This document shows positions 1 to 9,242 of a stretch of DNA of 64,000 bases, in pieces. A model generated the notes under the pieces. That model made no database searches. It was not told the origin of the DNA and saw only the letters and a list, made by a program, of their open reading frames with translations. The position numbers and the translations under genes were made by a program. Position 1 is the first letter of the stretch; each line of letters opens with the position of its first letter. The stretch is from an uncultured Clostridium sp. (lineage in GTDB: Bacteria; Bacillota; Clostridia; Clostridiales; Clostridiaceae). The DNA lies in NCBI GenBank assembly GCA_902785295.1, contig CACZYK010000003.1, forward strand, positions 44,805 to 108,804, read 5' to 3'.

Positions 1-963
1 AGAAACTATTTAAATAAGGAACAAAACATAGAAGTTAATTTTAGAAATAAAATTGATGAATTAGCATTTAACTTATCATTTGAGCCTTGGATGATAAGAA
101 TGCTTATAAAACAATATGGAGAATCAGAAGCAATAAGAATATTAGAAGAACTTAATAATACTCCGGGAGTAACAGTAAGAGTTAATAATATTAAAGCAGA
201 TTATGAAGATGTATTTGAAGAATTAGAAGCACAAGGTTATGAAGTTGAAGAAGGAGAAGTTTGTCCAGAAGCAATTTCAATAACAGGTGGAAAAGCAATA
301 GAAAAAAATCAAGCATTTATTGATGGAAAAATAACAGTACAAGATGAAAGTGCTATGCTTGTTGCACCATTATTAGACATTGAGGATAATCTTACAGTTA
401 TAGATTTATGTTGTGCTCCTGGTGGAAAGACAACTCATATAGGAGAGCTTTTAAATAATACAGGAAAAGTATTAGCTTTTGATTTATATCCACAAAAGTT
501 AGAACTTGTTAGAGAAAATGCTGAAAGATTAGGAATAACAAATATTGATTTAGGAGAAATGGATGCAACAAAGCTTAATGTTAATTTAATAGGTTTAGCA
601 GATAGAGTGCTTATTGATGTGCCATGTTCTGGTATAGGTATAATAAGAAAGAAACCAGAAATAAAGTGGACTAAGAAGAGAAATGAAATAAAAGAACTTA
701 TAGAAATACAAAGAAAAATAATGGAAAATGCTTGGGAATACTTAAAAAAAGGTGGAATTATGGTATATTCAACTTGTACAGTTAATAAAGAAGAAAACCA
801 AGAAAATATAACATGGTTCTTAAATAAACATAAAGATGCAAAGATTGAAAAAATATTTGTTGGAAGGGAAGAAAATCTAAGATATGATGAATTAGGCACA
901 TTAACAATATTCCCAAATCAATATATGGATGGATTCTTTGTAACTAAGATTAAGAAATGTTAG
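1..963 (+). CDS. rsmB: 16S rRNA (cytosine-C5)-methyltransferase RsmB, 5'-truncated by window edge
   Basis: SAM-dependent methyltransferase that makes m5C967-type methylation of 16S rRNA. The frame is open from base 1, so the gene starts outside the window, and the N-terminal NusB-like RNA-binding domain is only partly present. Visible motifs are the SAM-binding LCCAPGGKTTHIGEL (about 409-453), the DVPCSGIGIIRKKPEIKW catalytic loop (about 616-669) and the second RNA m5C cysteine in YSTCTVNKEENQ (about 766-801). The ATG at 91 is internal and should not be taken as the start. The stop codon overlaps the Shine-Dalgarno of rlmN, nine bases upstream, so the two rRNA methylase genes are probably co-transcribed. 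Confidence 0.95.
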   Translation, partial: RNYLNKEQNIEVNFRNKIDELAFNLSFEPWMIRMLIKQYGESEAIRILEELNNTPGVTVRVNNIKADYEDVFEELEAQGYEVEEGEVCPEAISITGGKAIEKNQAFIDGKITVQDESAMLVAPLLDIEDNLTVIDLCCAPGGKTTHIGELLNNTGKVLAFDLYPQKLELVRENAERLGITNIDLGEMDATKLNVNLIGLADRVLIDVPCSGIGIIRKKPEIKWTKKRNEIKELIEIQRKIMENAWEYLKKGGIMVYSTCTVNKEENQENITWFLNKHKDAKIEKIFVGREENLRYDELGTLTIFPNQYMDGFFVTKIKKC

Positions 964-972
964 GAGTAATAT

Positions 973-1995
973 ATGAATAATATATTAAATTATACACTAG
1001 AAGAATTGCAAGAATGGATGAAGGAACATGAAGAAAGTGCTTTTAGAGCAAAACAAGTTTTTTCATGGATATATAAAGATTGTTTTGATTTTGATGAGAT
1101 GAAAAATATACCTAAACCATTAAAAGAGAAACTTAAAGAAAATTTTTATATTGGAGCTCCTAAAATAGTTCAAGAATATGTATCTAAATTTGATGGAACA
1201 AAAAAACTATTATTAGCTTTAAAAGATGGCAATTTAATTGAATGTGTAATCATGAAGTATAAATATGGTAATTCTATATGCATTTCCACTCAAGTAGGAT
1301 GTAGAATGGGCTGTAAGTTTTGTGCTTCAACAATAGATGGAAAGGTTAGAGATTTGACAGCTGGAGAAATATTATCTCAAATATTAGTTGCTCAAAAATT
1401 ATTAGGAGAAAGAATTTCTAATGTGGTTTTAATGGGAAGTGGGGAACCACTTGATAACTATGATAATGTTATAAAATTTTTAAAGCTTATTAATGCAGAG
1501 TATGGATTAAATATTGGGCAAAGACACATTACTTTATCTACCTGTGGTATAGTGCCCAAGATATATGAACTAGCAGATAAAGAATATAGTGTTACTCTTG
1601 CAATTTCTCTTCATGCTTTTAGTGATGAAAAAAGAAAAGAAATTATGCCAATAGCAAACAAATATTCAATAAAAGAAATTCTTGAGGCTTGTCAATATTA
1701 TATTAATAAAACAAAAAGAAGAATAACTTTTGAATATTCCTTAGTTAAGGATGTAAATGATAGTATTGAAGATGCAAAATCATTAGGTAAGCTTTTAAAA
1801 GGCATGTTATGTCATGTAAATTTAATTCCTGTTAACGAAGTAAAGGAAAATTCATTTAAAAGGTCATCAGAAAAAACTATAAATGAATTTGAGAATATTT
1901 TAAAAAATATGGGCATTGAAGTTACTGTAAGACGTGAAATGGGAAGCGATATAAATGCAGCCTGTGGACAGCTTAGAAGAAGTTATTTAAAGTAA
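973..1995 (+). CDS. rlmN: Dual-specificity 23S rRNA/tRNA C2-adenine methyltransferase RlmN
   Basis: Radical SAM enzyme of 340 residues that methylates C2 of A2503 in 23S rRNA and of A37 in some tRNAs. The [4Fe-4S]-binding CxxxCxxC is Cys110, Cys114 and Cys117 ([12 protein letters not shown]). The C-terminal [11 protein letters not shown] carries the cysteine that is itself methylated during catalysis (about residue 331), and Cys103 in SICIST is probably the resolving cysteine. Length and motif order are typical of the family, with no sign of Cfr-like divergence visible by eye. The ATG follows a TAGGAG Shine-Dalgarno that overlaps the rsmB stop. Confidence 0.97.
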   Translation: MNNILNYTLEELQEWMKEHEESAFRAKQVFSWIYKDCFDFDEMKNIPKPLKEKLKENFYIGAPKIVQEYVSKFDGTKKLLLALKDGNLIECVIMKYKYGNSICISTQVGCRMGCKFCASTIDGKVRDLTAGEILSQILVAQKLLGERISNVVLMGSGEPLDNYDNVIKFLKLINAEYGLNIGQRHITLSTCGIVPKIYELADKEYSVTLAISLHAFSDEKRKEIMPIANKYSIKEILEACQYYINKTKRRITFEYSLVKDVNDSIEDAKSLGKLLKGMLCHVNLIPVNEVKENSFKRSSEKTINEFENILKNMGIEVTVRREMGSDINAACGQLRRSYLK

Positions 1996-2086
1996 TGTTT
2001 AGCAAAAAAATTTTACACAAAGCCAAATAGAAGAATTAAAAGTAAAGATAAAATTGTTTGTGGCATAGGTAGAAGGGGAGAAGTAA

Positions 2087-2809
2087 ATGGTTGCTATTTT
2101 AACTGATGTGGGAAAGTCAAGAAGTCTAAATGAAGACTTTGCAAGTTATATTGAAAAGGATGATTATGGAATTTATGTTGTAGCTGATGGAATGGGAGGT
2201 CATAATGCAGGAGAAGTTGCTAGTAGAATGGCTTCTGTTGGTATTGTAGAATATGTATATAATCATTTTAATGATATAGATAAAAATAAGCTTTTAAGAA
2301 GAGCTGTTAAGAAAGTAAATATAGATATATTTAATAATTCTAAGGAAAGTGAAAGACTAAATGGAATGGGAACAACCATTACTGCTTGTATGACTTTTGA
2401 AGATAAAATTCAGATTGCAAATGTAGGAGATAGTTCATGTTTTGGAATAAAAAATAATTATATTGTTAAACTAACCAAAGACCATTCTCTTGTTCAAGAA
2501 TTACTTGATGCAGGTTCAATATCGGAGCAACAAGCTAGTAAGCATCCTAAAAAGAATATAATTACACGAGCTGTTGGAACAAGTTCTCATGTAGATGTTG
2601 ATATTTTTCAAATGGATAAAGATGAATTTGATATTTATATGCTTTGTACGGATGGACTTACAAATGAATTATCTAAAAAGGAAATTTTAGAAATAGTACA
2701 TAAAAGTAGTGATTTAGATGAGGCTTGCAACAAACTTGTTGAATTAGCCAAATATAGAGGTGGAAAGGATAATATAACAGTATTGTTGTTTGGAGGAGAG
2801 AAGATATGA
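2087..2809 (+). CDS. stp: PP2C-family serine/threonine protein phosphatase Stp (PrpC)
   Basis: Metal-dependent PP2C phosphatase of 240 residues that reverses phosphorylation by the neighbouring PASTA kinase. The canonical metal-binding and catalytic motifs appear in order: VVADGMGGHNAGEVAS, GMGTTITACM, ANVGDSSCF, LCTDGLTNEL and GGKDNITVLL. There is no transmembrane segment, so the enzyme is cytosolic. The start is preceded by AAGGGGAG. The 3' end overlaps prkC by four bases (ATGA), the classic stp-prkC translational coupling. A 91-bp gap separates it from rlmN, with no clear terminator in it. Confidence 0.96.
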   Translation: MVAILTDVGKSRSLNEDFASYIEKDDYGIYVVADGMGGHNAGEVASRMASVGIVEYVYNHFNDIDKNKLLRRAVKKVNIDIFNNSKESERLNGMGTTITACMTFEDKIQIANVGDSSCFGIKNNYIVKLTKDHSLVQELLDAGSISEQQASKHPKKNIITRAVGTSSHVDVDIFQMDKDEFDIYMLCTDGLTNELSKKEILEIVHKSSDLDEACNKLVELAKYRGGKDNITVLLFGGEKI

Positions 2810-4959
2810 TAGGACAAATATTGGGAAATAGATATGAGATTCTGGAAAAAATCGGAGAAGGTGGAATGTCCGAAGTATATAAGGCCCGATGTAATAAACT
2901 TAATAGATTTGTAGCAGTAAAAATTCTTAAAGAATCTCTTGTAAGTAATGAAGAAATTGTTGAAAAATTTAAAAAGGAAGCAACTGCAATAGCAGCTTTA
3001 TCTGATAACAATATAGTTAATGTTTTAGATGTAGGAAGTCAAGATAATATTAACTATATTGTAATGGAACTTGTTCAAGGTAAAACTTTAAAGGAATTAA
3101 TAGTTGAATTTGGAAAAATGAATTATGAAACTGCTATAAAAATAGCAATTCAAGTAGCTAAAGCATTAGATTGTGCACATAAAAATGGAATAATTCATAG
3201 AGATGTAAAACCTCAAAATATTTTAGTAACAGAAGATGGAGTTATAAAGGTTACAGATTTTGGAATTGCGAAATCTTCAGGTTCTGGAACATTAACAAAT
3301 TCTTCAACAGTCATGGGCTCAGCTCATTACTTTTCACCAGAACAAGCTAAGGGAAGCTTTTTAGATGCTAGAACAGATTTATACTCATTAGGAGTTGTTA
3401 TATATGAAATGACAACAGGAAGACTTCCTTTTGATGCAGAATCTCCAGTAACTGTTGCTTTAAAGCATATACAAGAAGAACCAATACCACCCAAACAAAT
3501 TAATTCTAAAATTCCAGAAAGCTTAAATAATCTTATTTTAAAAGCTATGAGTAAAGAGCCAAGTAAAAGATATCAAACTGCAAAGGAACTTATAAATGAT
3601 CTTCAAAAGATTAAAGATGATCCAAATGTAAAAATAGGAGCTAATACTAGAGAGGATGATGGACATACAATAATAATGAGTGCAGTAAATCCAGAAGAAA
3701 TAAATAATATTAAAAATTCAACTTCTAATAACTATGAAGGTTATGATGATAGTTATGATAATGATGATGATTATGACGACGAAAATGATGATAACTATGA
3801 TTATGATGATGACGATTATGATGACGATGATTATGATGACGATGATTATGATAACTATCATAGAAGTAGAAAAAAAGGAAATAAGTCAAAAAAAATAATA
3901 GTAACTATAGTAAGTATTTTAGCAATATGTCTTATAGGAGTAGTTGGATATAATGCTCTTGGAAATAGTAATACAGGAAGTAGTGAAAGCAAGAATGAGG
4001 TAAATGTTCCACCAATAGAGGGAATGACTATTGAACAAGCCAAAACTGAATTAAGCAAAGTACAATTAAAGCTTGTTGAAGGTGGAACAGAAGAAAGTGA
4101 TAAGCCAGAAGGTACAATCATAAGTGTTTATCCAAAGGTTGGAACAAGTGTAAAAATAAAAACTGAAGTAAGGGTTATAGTAAGTGGCGGTCAAACAAAG
4201 ATAAAAATGCCTGATTTAACAGAATCTACTCTTGATGATGCTAAGGCTTTATTAGAAGAAAGCGACCTTAATAATTACGAGATTATTGAGCAATATTCAA
4301 ACAGTATTCCTTCTGGAGAAGTAATAGGAACAGATCCAGATGCTGGTGAAGAAGTTTCAAATGAGACTGAAATAAAAATATATGTAAGTAAAGGTAAAGA
4401 AATTAAATATGTAACTGTAGAAGATGTTATGGGAATGTCTGAAAATAGGGCAAAGAGTACTCTTGAACAATCAGGATTAACTGTAGCAGATGTTCAAACA
4501 ATTAAAGTTAAGGATGACAGTAATGTTAATGTTGTTGTAAAGCAGTCTATAGAACCAGGAAAGAGCGTTCAAGCAGGAACTTCAATTACTATTTATATAG
4601 GATATAAAGAAGAAGAAAAAGAACAAAGTATATCCTTAACTGATGTTATTGGTATGAATGGTTATGATGCAATTGAATATTTGGTTAATTTAGGATTCAA
4701 GAGAAGTAATATTTCTTTAGGTGGTACAGGAAATAAAAATGATCTTGTAGAAAGTGTAAGCCAACAATATGCAAAACCAAGTCAATCAATTACATTAAAC
4801 ATGGAACAAAGCTCATATAATCCTAGTGATAACAATAATGGTGACAATAATAATGGTGACAATAATAATGAAAACAACAATAACAATAATGATAATAATA
4901 ATAATGATAATAATAATAATGATAATAACAATGAGTCATCAACAGTTAGTCACAATTAA
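2806..4959 (+). CDS. prkC: Serine/threonine protein kinase PrkC with PASTA repeats
   Basis: Membrane kinase of 717 residues that senses muropeptide or lipid II through extracellular PASTA domains. An N-terminal Hanks-type kinase covers residues 10-270, with glycine loop GEGGMSEV, Lys39, catalytic HRDVKPQN (Asp133), DFG (Asp151) and a Thr/Ser-rich activation loop before GSAHYFSPEQ. A Lys-flanked transmembrane helix lies near residues 363-384. PASTA-like repeats fill about 395-660. Two low-complexity stretches stand out: an Asp/Tyr-rich juxtamembrane linker (about 310-353) and an Asn/Asp-rich extracellular tail (about 665-710). It is coupled to stp by a four-base overlap and followed by a strong terminator. 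Confidence 0.96.
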   Translation: MIGQILGNRYEILEKIGEGGMSEVYKARCNKLNRFVAVKILKESLVSNEEIVEKFKKEATAIAALSDNNIVNVLDVGSQDNINYIVMELVQGKTLKELIVEFGKMNYETAIKIAIQVAKALDCAHKNGIIHRDVKPQNILVTEDGVIKVTDFGIAKSSGSGTLTNSSTVMGSAHYFSPEQAKGSFLDARTDLYSLGVVIYEMTTGRLPFDAESPVTVALKHIQEEPIPPKQINSKIPESLNNLILKAMSKEPSKRYQTAKELINDLQKIKDDPNVKIGANTREDDGHTIIMSAVNPEEINNIKNSTSNNYEGYDDSYDNDDDYDDENDDNYDYDDDDYDDDDYDDDDYDNYHRSRKKGNKSKKIIVTIVSILAICLIGVVGYNALGNSNTGSSESKNEVNVPPIEGMTIEQAKTELSKVQLKLVEGGTEESDKPEGTIISVYPKVGTSVKIKTEVRVIVSGGQTKIKMPDLTESTLDDAKALLEESDLNNYEIIEQYSNSIPSGEVIGTDPDAGEEVSNETEIKIYVSKGKEIKYVTVEDVMGMSENRAKSTLEQSGLTVADVQTIKVKDDSNVNVVVKQSIEPGKSVQAGTSITIYIGYKEEEKEQSISLTDVIGMNGYDAIEYLVNLGFKRSNISLGGTGNKNDLVESVSQQYAKPSQSITLNMEQSSYNPSDNNNGDNNNGDNNNENNNNNNDNNNNDNNNNDNNNESSTVSHN

Positions 4960-4966
4960 TTAAAAT

Positions 4967-5020
4967 AAGGTAGTGTCTTTTAAAATGATAAAATTAAAAA
5001 AGACACTACCTTGATTTTTA
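4967..5020 (+). terminator. Rho-independent terminator after prkC
   Basis: Inverted repeat AAGGTAGTGTCTTTT (from 4967) and AAAAGACACTACCTT (to 5012), followed by a T-rich run. It closes the stp-prkC unit before rsgA. Confidence 0.85.
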
Positions 5021-5095
5021 TTCTAAAAATAGTTTGCAAAAATATAATAAAAATGGTTATTATATTTATGGTAGAAATAAAAAAATGGAGGTAGT

Positions 5096-5971
5096 ATGGA
5101 AGGAAAAATTATTAAGGGAATAGGTGGATTTTATTACATAAAAACTAATGAAGGAATAATAGAATGTAAGGCAAGGGGAAAGTTTCGTCATAAGGATATG
5201 AAACCTATGGTTGGAGATGATGTTACAATTGAGGTAATGAAAAATGGCAAAGGAGTTATAGAGGACATACATGAAAGAAAAAGTGAACTTATACGTCCAA
5301 CTGTAGCTAATATAACTTTAGCCTTTGTTGTATTTGCAGTAAAAAATCCAGATTTAAATTTTGATCTTTTAAATAGATTTTTAGTTTTATGTGAAAGTAA
5401 TAATATAGAGCCTATTGTATGTTTAAATAAAATAGATTTAGTTTCAGAAAAAGAGAAAGAAGAGCTTAAACAAAAAATAAATGATATAGGTTATGAGGTA
5501 TTATTTATAAAAGCTAATGAAGGAAAAGGAATAGAGGGTCTTAGAGAAAAGATTAAAGGAAATACTACTGTTTTGTGTGGACCTTCTGGAGTAGGAAAGT
5601 CAACTTTAATAAATAATCTTATATTTAAAGAACATATGGAAACTGGAATTGTAAGTGAAAAAATAGGAAGAGGAAGACATACAACAAGACATAGTGAACT
5701 TATAGAAATAGAAGATGGTTATATTGTAGATACACCAGGGTTTTCCACATTAAATGTTTCTTTTATCCCTAAGGAAGAGCTTAAATACTGTTTTCCTGAA
5801 TTTAGTCAATATAATGATTGTTGCAAGTTTAGAGGATGCCTTCATTACAAAGAGCCTAATTGTGCAGTAAAAAAAGCTGTAGAGGATAAAATAATAAAAG
5901 AACATAGGTATGAATTTTATGTAAGAATGTTAGAAGAAATTTTAGAGAATGAAAAATATAAAAAATGGTAA
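5096..5971 (+). CDS. rsgA: Ribosome small-subunit biogenesis GTPase RsgA
   Basis: Circularly permuted GTPase of 291 residues that checks late 30S assembly near the decoding centre. It has an N-terminal OB fold (about 1-65), then G4 (CLNKIDL) ahead of G1 ([13 protein letters not shown], about residue 161) and G3 (VDTPGFSTL), the order that defines the permuted family. A C-terminal zinc knuckle is seen in the cysteine/histidine cluster [15 protein letters not shown]. The start is the ATG after GGAGGTAGT. Placement directly after the prkC operon and before thiN is the standard Firmicute order. Confidence 0.96.
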   Translation: MEGKIIKGIGGFYYIKTNEGIIECKARGKFRHKDMKPMVGDDVTIEVMKNGKGVIEDIHERKSELIRPTVANITLAFVVFAVKNPDLNFDLLNRFLVLCESNNIEPIVCLNKIDLVSEKEKEELKQKINDIGYEVLFIKANEGKGIEGLREKIKGNTTVLCGPSGVGKSTLINNLIFKEHMETGIVSEKIGRGRHTTRHSELIEIEDGYIVDTPGFSTLNVSFIPKEELKYCFPEFSQYNDCCKFRGCLHYKEPNCAVKKAVEDKIIKEHRYEFYVRMLEEILENEKYKKW

Positions 5972-5996
5972 TAATTAAAGAGAGAAGGAAAAAGTA

Positions 5997-6632
5997 ATGA
6001 GAGCAATTATAATAAGTGGAGGAAAGGCTCCCTCAAAGGAGTTACTTTTAAGTTATATTAAAGAAGATGATATGTTAATAGGAGTAGATAAGGGTTGCAA
6101 CACCTTTTATGAGTATAATATTACTCCTCATCTTATTTTAGGAGATTTTGATTCTGCAAAAAAAGAATATATTGAAGAATTTATAAAAAGGGGAGTTAAA
6201 TCAGAAAAATATAATCCAGAAAAAGATTATACAGATACTCATTTAGGATATATTAAAGCAAAAGAAAATGGAGCAGATGAAATTATAATGTTTGGTGTAA
6301 CAGGAACTAGATTAGACCATACTTTAGCTAATTTAGGCATATTATTTATGGCGTTAAAAGATAAAATTAAGTTAGAAATAATAGATGATAATAATAGAAT
6401 TTTTCTTATTGATAAGAAAACTACGTTTAAGGGTCAAGAAGGGCAGATTATAAGCTTTCATGCTCTTTCAAATGTAGTTAAGAATATAAATATAATGGGA
6501 GCAAAATATAGCCTTAAAAATTATGATATGACCCTTTTAGAGCCAAGAGCTATATGTAATGAATTTTTAGATAAGGATATAACAATATCTTTTGATGAAG
6601 GAATAATAATGGTAATTTTTCCAATAGATTAA
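5997..6632 (+). CDS. thiN: Thiamine pyrophosphokinase
   Basis: Transfers pyrophosphate from ATP to thiamine to give thiamine diphosphate. The 211-residue length is normal. The family's acidic motifs are visible: VDKGCNTFYEY, LILGDFDSAKK and EKDYTDTHLG, followed by MFGVTGTRLDHTLANLG, which form the nucleotide and thiamine sites. A GAGAAGG Shine-Dalgarno precedes the ATG. It lies 25 bp after rsgA and 65 bp before spoVM, matching the Bacillus order rsgA-(rpe)-thiN-spoVM without rpe. No TPP riboswitch is visible upstream. Confidence 0.94.
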   Translation: MRAIIISGGKAPSKELLLSYIKEDDMLIGVDKGCNTFYEYNITPHLILGDFDSAKKEYIEEFIKRGVKSEKYNPEKDYTDTHLGYIKAKENGADEIIMFGVTGTRLDHTLANLGILFMALKDKIKLEIIDDNNRIFLIDKKTTFKGQEGQIISFHALSNVVKNINIMGAKYSLKNYDMTLLEPRAICNEFLDKDITISFDEGIIMVIFPID

Positions 6633-6697
6633 AATATACACAATTTATATGGCTATTACATAATATAAAATAGAATATAAAAATTGGAGGTATAGAA

Positions 6698-6769
6698 ATG
6701 AAAATTTTAGCTATAAAATTACCTAGCTTTATCTCAAAGTTTTTAAGATTCTTCAGAAGAAAAAAGTAG
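6698..6769 (+). CDS. spoVM: Stage V sporulation protein SpoVM (23 residues)
   Basis: Tiny amphipathic peptide that marks the forespore surface by sensing convex membrane curvature and anchors SpoIVA and the coat basement layer. The 23-codon frame starts MKILAIKLPSFISKFLR and ends with a basic FRRKK tail. It shares the MK...IKLP-F start and basic amphipathic helix of Bacillus SpoVM (26 residues). A good Shine-Dalgarno (GGAGG at 6686-6690) and the exact thiN-spoVM-rpmB position support it. A CATAATAT at 6659-6666 resembles a sigma-E minus-10 box, but no convincing minus-35 was found. The identification rests on position and composition as much as on sequence. Confidence 0.85.
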   Translation: MKILAIKLPSFISKFLRFFRRKK

Positions 6770-6797
6770 AAATAAGATACATAAAAATTCCTAAAAA

Positions 6798-6840
6798 TAG
6801 AAAAATGCAAATTCCTTTGGAAATTGCATCTTTCTATTGC
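6798..6840. terminator. Bidirectional terminator between spoVM and rpmB
   Basis: Near-perfect inverted repeat (ATAGAAAAATGCAA from about 6798, TTGCATCTTTCTAT to about 6837) between two converging genes. A-rich and T-rich flanks on the two sides suit termination of both transcripts. Confidence 0.75.
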
Positions 6841-6848
6841 TATTAAAT

Positions 6849-7040
6849 TTATATAGCTCTTTGAACCTTACCTGATCTAAGGCATCTTGTACAAACATGA
6901 ACTGTCTTTGGAGTTCCGTTAACTAAAGCCTTTACTCTCTTTATGTTAGGAGCCCAAGTTCTCTTTGATTGACGATGAGAGTGACTAAATTGTACACCAG
7001 CAACAACGCCCTTATCGCATATTTCGCATCTTCTTGACAC
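6849..7040 (-). CDS. rpmB: 50S ribosomal protein L28
   Basis: Ribosomal protein of 63 residues. I take the GTG at 7040 as start because AAGGAGGTG lies just upstream on the minus strand and the product then begins MSRRCEICDKG, the family N-terminus. A longer reading to 7082 has no ribosome binding site. Two cysteine pairs (RRCEIC near the start and VCTRC near the end) make this a zinc-binding (C+) L28. It is transcribed against its neighbours, which is also usual in Bacillus. Confidence 0.96.
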   Translation of the reverse strand: MSRRCEICDKGVVAGVQFSHSHRQSKRTWAPNIKRVKALVNGTPKTVHVCTRCLRSGKVQRAI

Positions 7041-7094
7041 TTGAAAACACCTCCTTATATAGTGAAGATAATATCTCTTCAATAGGACAAAAAG

Positions 7095-7124
7095 ATTTTA
7101 TCATAAAAACAATAGAATGTGCAA
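7095..7124 (-). promoter_or_regulatory. Likely sigma-A promoter of rpmB
   Basis: Read on the minus strand: TTGCAC (7124-7119), an 18-base spacer and TAAAAT (7100-7095). This gives an rpmB leader of about 50 bases that contains a small GAAGA/TCTTC hairpin. Confidence 0.5.
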
Positions 7125-7163
7125 GTAAATTTTTAAAAAAATTAGAATTATATTTGATAAACC

Positions 7164-7192
7164 TTGAATAATATAGATTTCTAATATAAAAT
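7164..7192 (+). promoter_or_regulatory. Likely sigma-A promoter of the asp23-fakA unit
   Basis: TTGAAT (7164-7169), a 17-base spacer and TAAAAT (7187-7192), about 25 bases ahead of an AAGGAGG ribosome binding site. Confidence 0.55.
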
Positions 7193-7222
7193 ATATCTAA
7201 CGGATTATAAGGAGGAGTTGTA

Positions 7223-7573
7223 ATGGTAGGATTTTCAAAGGAAAATGGAAAAATACATTACTCAGATGAAGTTTTAGCAAAAATAGTTGGATTATCAACA
7301 ATGGAATGTTATGGTGTTGTAGGGATGGTATCACAAAATGCTAGTGATGGTCTATGGCAGCTTATGAGAATAGAAAATTTGACTAAGGGAGTTAAAATTA
7401 AGTTTACAGAGAATGAAAAATTAAATATTGAAGTATTTGTTATGGTTGAATATGGAACAAAAATTTCAGTAATAGCTAATAATATAATTCAAAAGGTACG
7501 TTATAGCGTTGAAAATTATACTGGTTTAAAGGTAGCATCAATAACAGTTAATATTCAAGCTGTAAGAGTCTAG
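7223..7573 (+). CDS. Asp23/Gls24 family protein (YloU-like)
   Basis: Small cytosolic protein of 116 residues in the Asp23 (DUF322) family. Family hallmarks are the N-terminal GKIHYSDEVLAKIVGLSTMECYGVVGM block and the C-terminal amphipathic region ending in SITVNIQAVRV. The exact molecular role of YloU-type members is not settled; Asp23 itself is membrane-associated in staphylococci and linked to envelope stress. Here it is 12 bp upstream of fakA, the conserved yloU-yloV pair, so a link to membrane lipid metabolism is plausible but inferred. AAGGAGG precedes the ATG. Confidence 0.88.
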   Translation: MVGFSKENGKIHYSDEVLAKIVGLSTMECYGVVGMVSQNASDGLWQLMRIENLTKGVKIKFTENEKLNIEVFVMVEYGTKISVIANNIIQKVRYSVENYTGLKVASITVNIQAVRV

Positions 7574-7585
7574 GAGGATTTAATA

Positions 7586-9229
7586 ATGGAATACAAAGCA
7601 ATAAATGGCCATGATTTTTATAACATGGTAGTGAATGCTAGTAATAAATTAGCTGAAAATAGTGAATTTGTAAATTCACTTAATGTTTTTCCAGTACCAG
7701 ATGGAGATACTGGAACTAATATGTCAATGACATTTAAAGCAGCAGTAAAAGAAATCGAAAACATAAACTCTTCATCTATTGGAGAAGTTTCTAAAAAGCT
7801 TGCAAAAGGAGCCTTAATGGGCGCAAGAGGAAATTCAGGAGTTATATTATCTCAAATTTTAAGAGGTATATCTAAAGGTTTTGAGGGATTAGAAACTGCT
7901 GATGCAAGTCAGTTTGCAGCTGCATTAAATGAAGGTTCAAAATCAGCTTATAAAGCAGTTATGAGACCAACAGAAGGTACAATTCTTTCAGTTATAAGGG
8001 CAACAGCAGAAGAAGCAGTAAACTCAGAAAAAGATGATATATCAGAGCTTTTAGAAGAAGCTACAAAAGCAGCAAAGATTATGCTTGATAAGACACCAGA
8101 TTTATTACCAGCTTTAAAAAAGGCAAAGGTTGTAGATTCAGGAGGAATGGGTCTTTATATAATATTAGGAGGAATGGCTCAAGCTCTTTCAGAAGGAATT
8201 GAGGCAGATATTAGTGATGTAACTATATCCCAAGGAGGACCTAAAAGTACTTCAGGAGCAAATTCAACAGTTGAGGCAGATATTAAATTTGGATATTGTA
8301 CAGAATTTATAATTATGGGAGATGCTAAAAAAGCAAAAGAATTTCAAGATGAAATAGCACCTCTTGGAGATTCTATGATAGTTGTTGGATATGATGATGT
8401 AATAAAAGTTCATATTCATACAAATGACCCAGGAAATGTATTATCAAAAGCTATAAAGATAGGAGAACTATCAAAGATAAAAATAGATAATATGAGAGAA
8501 GAACATAGAGAGATTCTTGGAATTAAAGCAGCAGAAGCAAAAAAAGAAGAAGAATCTATAAAAGAAGAACATAAAAAATATGCTTTTATAACAGTTGCTA
8601 TGGGAAATGGAATTACAAACATATTCAAAGACTTAGGAGTAGACTATGTTATTGAAGGTGGTCAAACAATGAACCCTTCAACACAAGATATATTAGATTG
8701 CATTGATAAGATAAATGCAGACCATATTTTTGTTCTTCCAAATAATAAAAATATTATCATGGCATCAAATCAAGCAGCAGAAATAAGTGATAAGGATGTA
8801 AGAGTAATTCCTACAACTTCAATTCCTCAAGGAATAACATGTATAACAATGTTTGATTCACAAGGGGAAGTAGATGAAAATGAAGAGGAATTAAAAGAAT
8901 TAATTTCCACAGTAAAAACAGGTTCTATAACATATGCAGTAAGAGATACTGAGATGGATGGAATGGAAATTAAGAAGGGAAATATCCTTGGACTAATAGA
9001 AGGTAAAATAAAGGAAGTTGGAGAAGATAAGTTTGAAGTTACTAATAAAGTTATTTCAGATATGGTAGATGAAAATAGTGAGCTTATAACTGTTTATTAT
9101 GGAGCAGATGTAAATGAAGAAGAGGTAAGTAGCTTTATTTCAAATCTTGAAGAAAAGTATGAAGACTTAGATATCCAATGCTATAAGGGTGAGCAACCTT
9201 TATATTATTTCTTAGTTTCTGTAGAATAA
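7586..9229 (+). CDS. fakA: Fatty acid kinase catalytic subunit FakA (YloV, DAK phosphatase family)
   Basis: ATP-binding subunit of fatty acid kinase, which phosphorylates fatty acids presented by FakB proteins so that PlsX/PlsY can use them. The 547 residues show an N-terminal Dak2/DhaL domain with VPDGDTGTNMSMTF (Asp39 and Asp41 bind the Mg-ATP) and GARGNSGVILSQILRG, then a middle domain and a C-terminal DegV-like fold. No fakB lies in this window. It follows the Asp23-family gene by 12 bp and ends at a clear terminator. plsX and acpP, which act downstream in the same pathway, lie 10 kb away. Confidence 0.93.
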   Translation: MEYKAINGHDFYNMVVNASNKLAENSEFVNSLNVFPVPDGDTGTNMSMTFKAAVKEIENINSSSIGEVSKKLAKGALMGARGNSGVILSQILRGISKGFEGLETADASQFAAALNEGSKSAYKAVMRPTEGTILSVIRATAEEAVNSEKDDISELLEEATKAAKIMLDKTPDLLPALKKAKVVDSGGMGLYIILGGMAQALSEGIEADISDVTISQGGPKSTSGANSTVEADIKFGYCTEFIIMGDAKKAKEFQDEIAPLGDSMIVVGYDDVIKVHIHTNDPGNVLSKAIKIGELSKIKIDNMREEHREILGIKAAEAKKEEESIKEEHKKYAFITVAMGNGITNIFKDLGVDYVIEGGQTMNPSTQDILDCIDKINADHIFVLPNNKNIIMASNQAAEISDKDVRVIPTTSIPQGITCITMFDSQGEVDENEEELKELISTVKTGSITYAVRDTEMDGMEIKKGNILGLIEGKIKEVGEDKFEVTNKVISDMVDENSELITVYYGADVNEEEVSSFISNLEEKYEDLDIQCYKGEQPLYYFLVSVE

Positions 9230-9242
9230 TTAATTTTAACTT

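Noticed and set aside
435-899. Long antisense frame opposite rsmB and similar minus-strand frames under smc, polC and comM
   Set aside because: They mirror coding sequence on the other strand, lack ribosome binding sites and show no family similarity.
3735-3870. Repeated GATGATTATGAT units as tandem repeat array or CRISPR
   Set aside because: They are in frame within prkC, have no spacers and simply encode Asp/Tyr residues.
4820-4950. AAT/AAC repeats near the end of prkC as a non-coding microsatellite
   Set aside because: They are in frame and encode the Asn-rich C-terminal tail.
5997-6632. Thiamine-related riboswitch upstream of thiN
   Set aside because: The 25-bp rsgA-thiN gap is too short and has no TPP riboswitch core.
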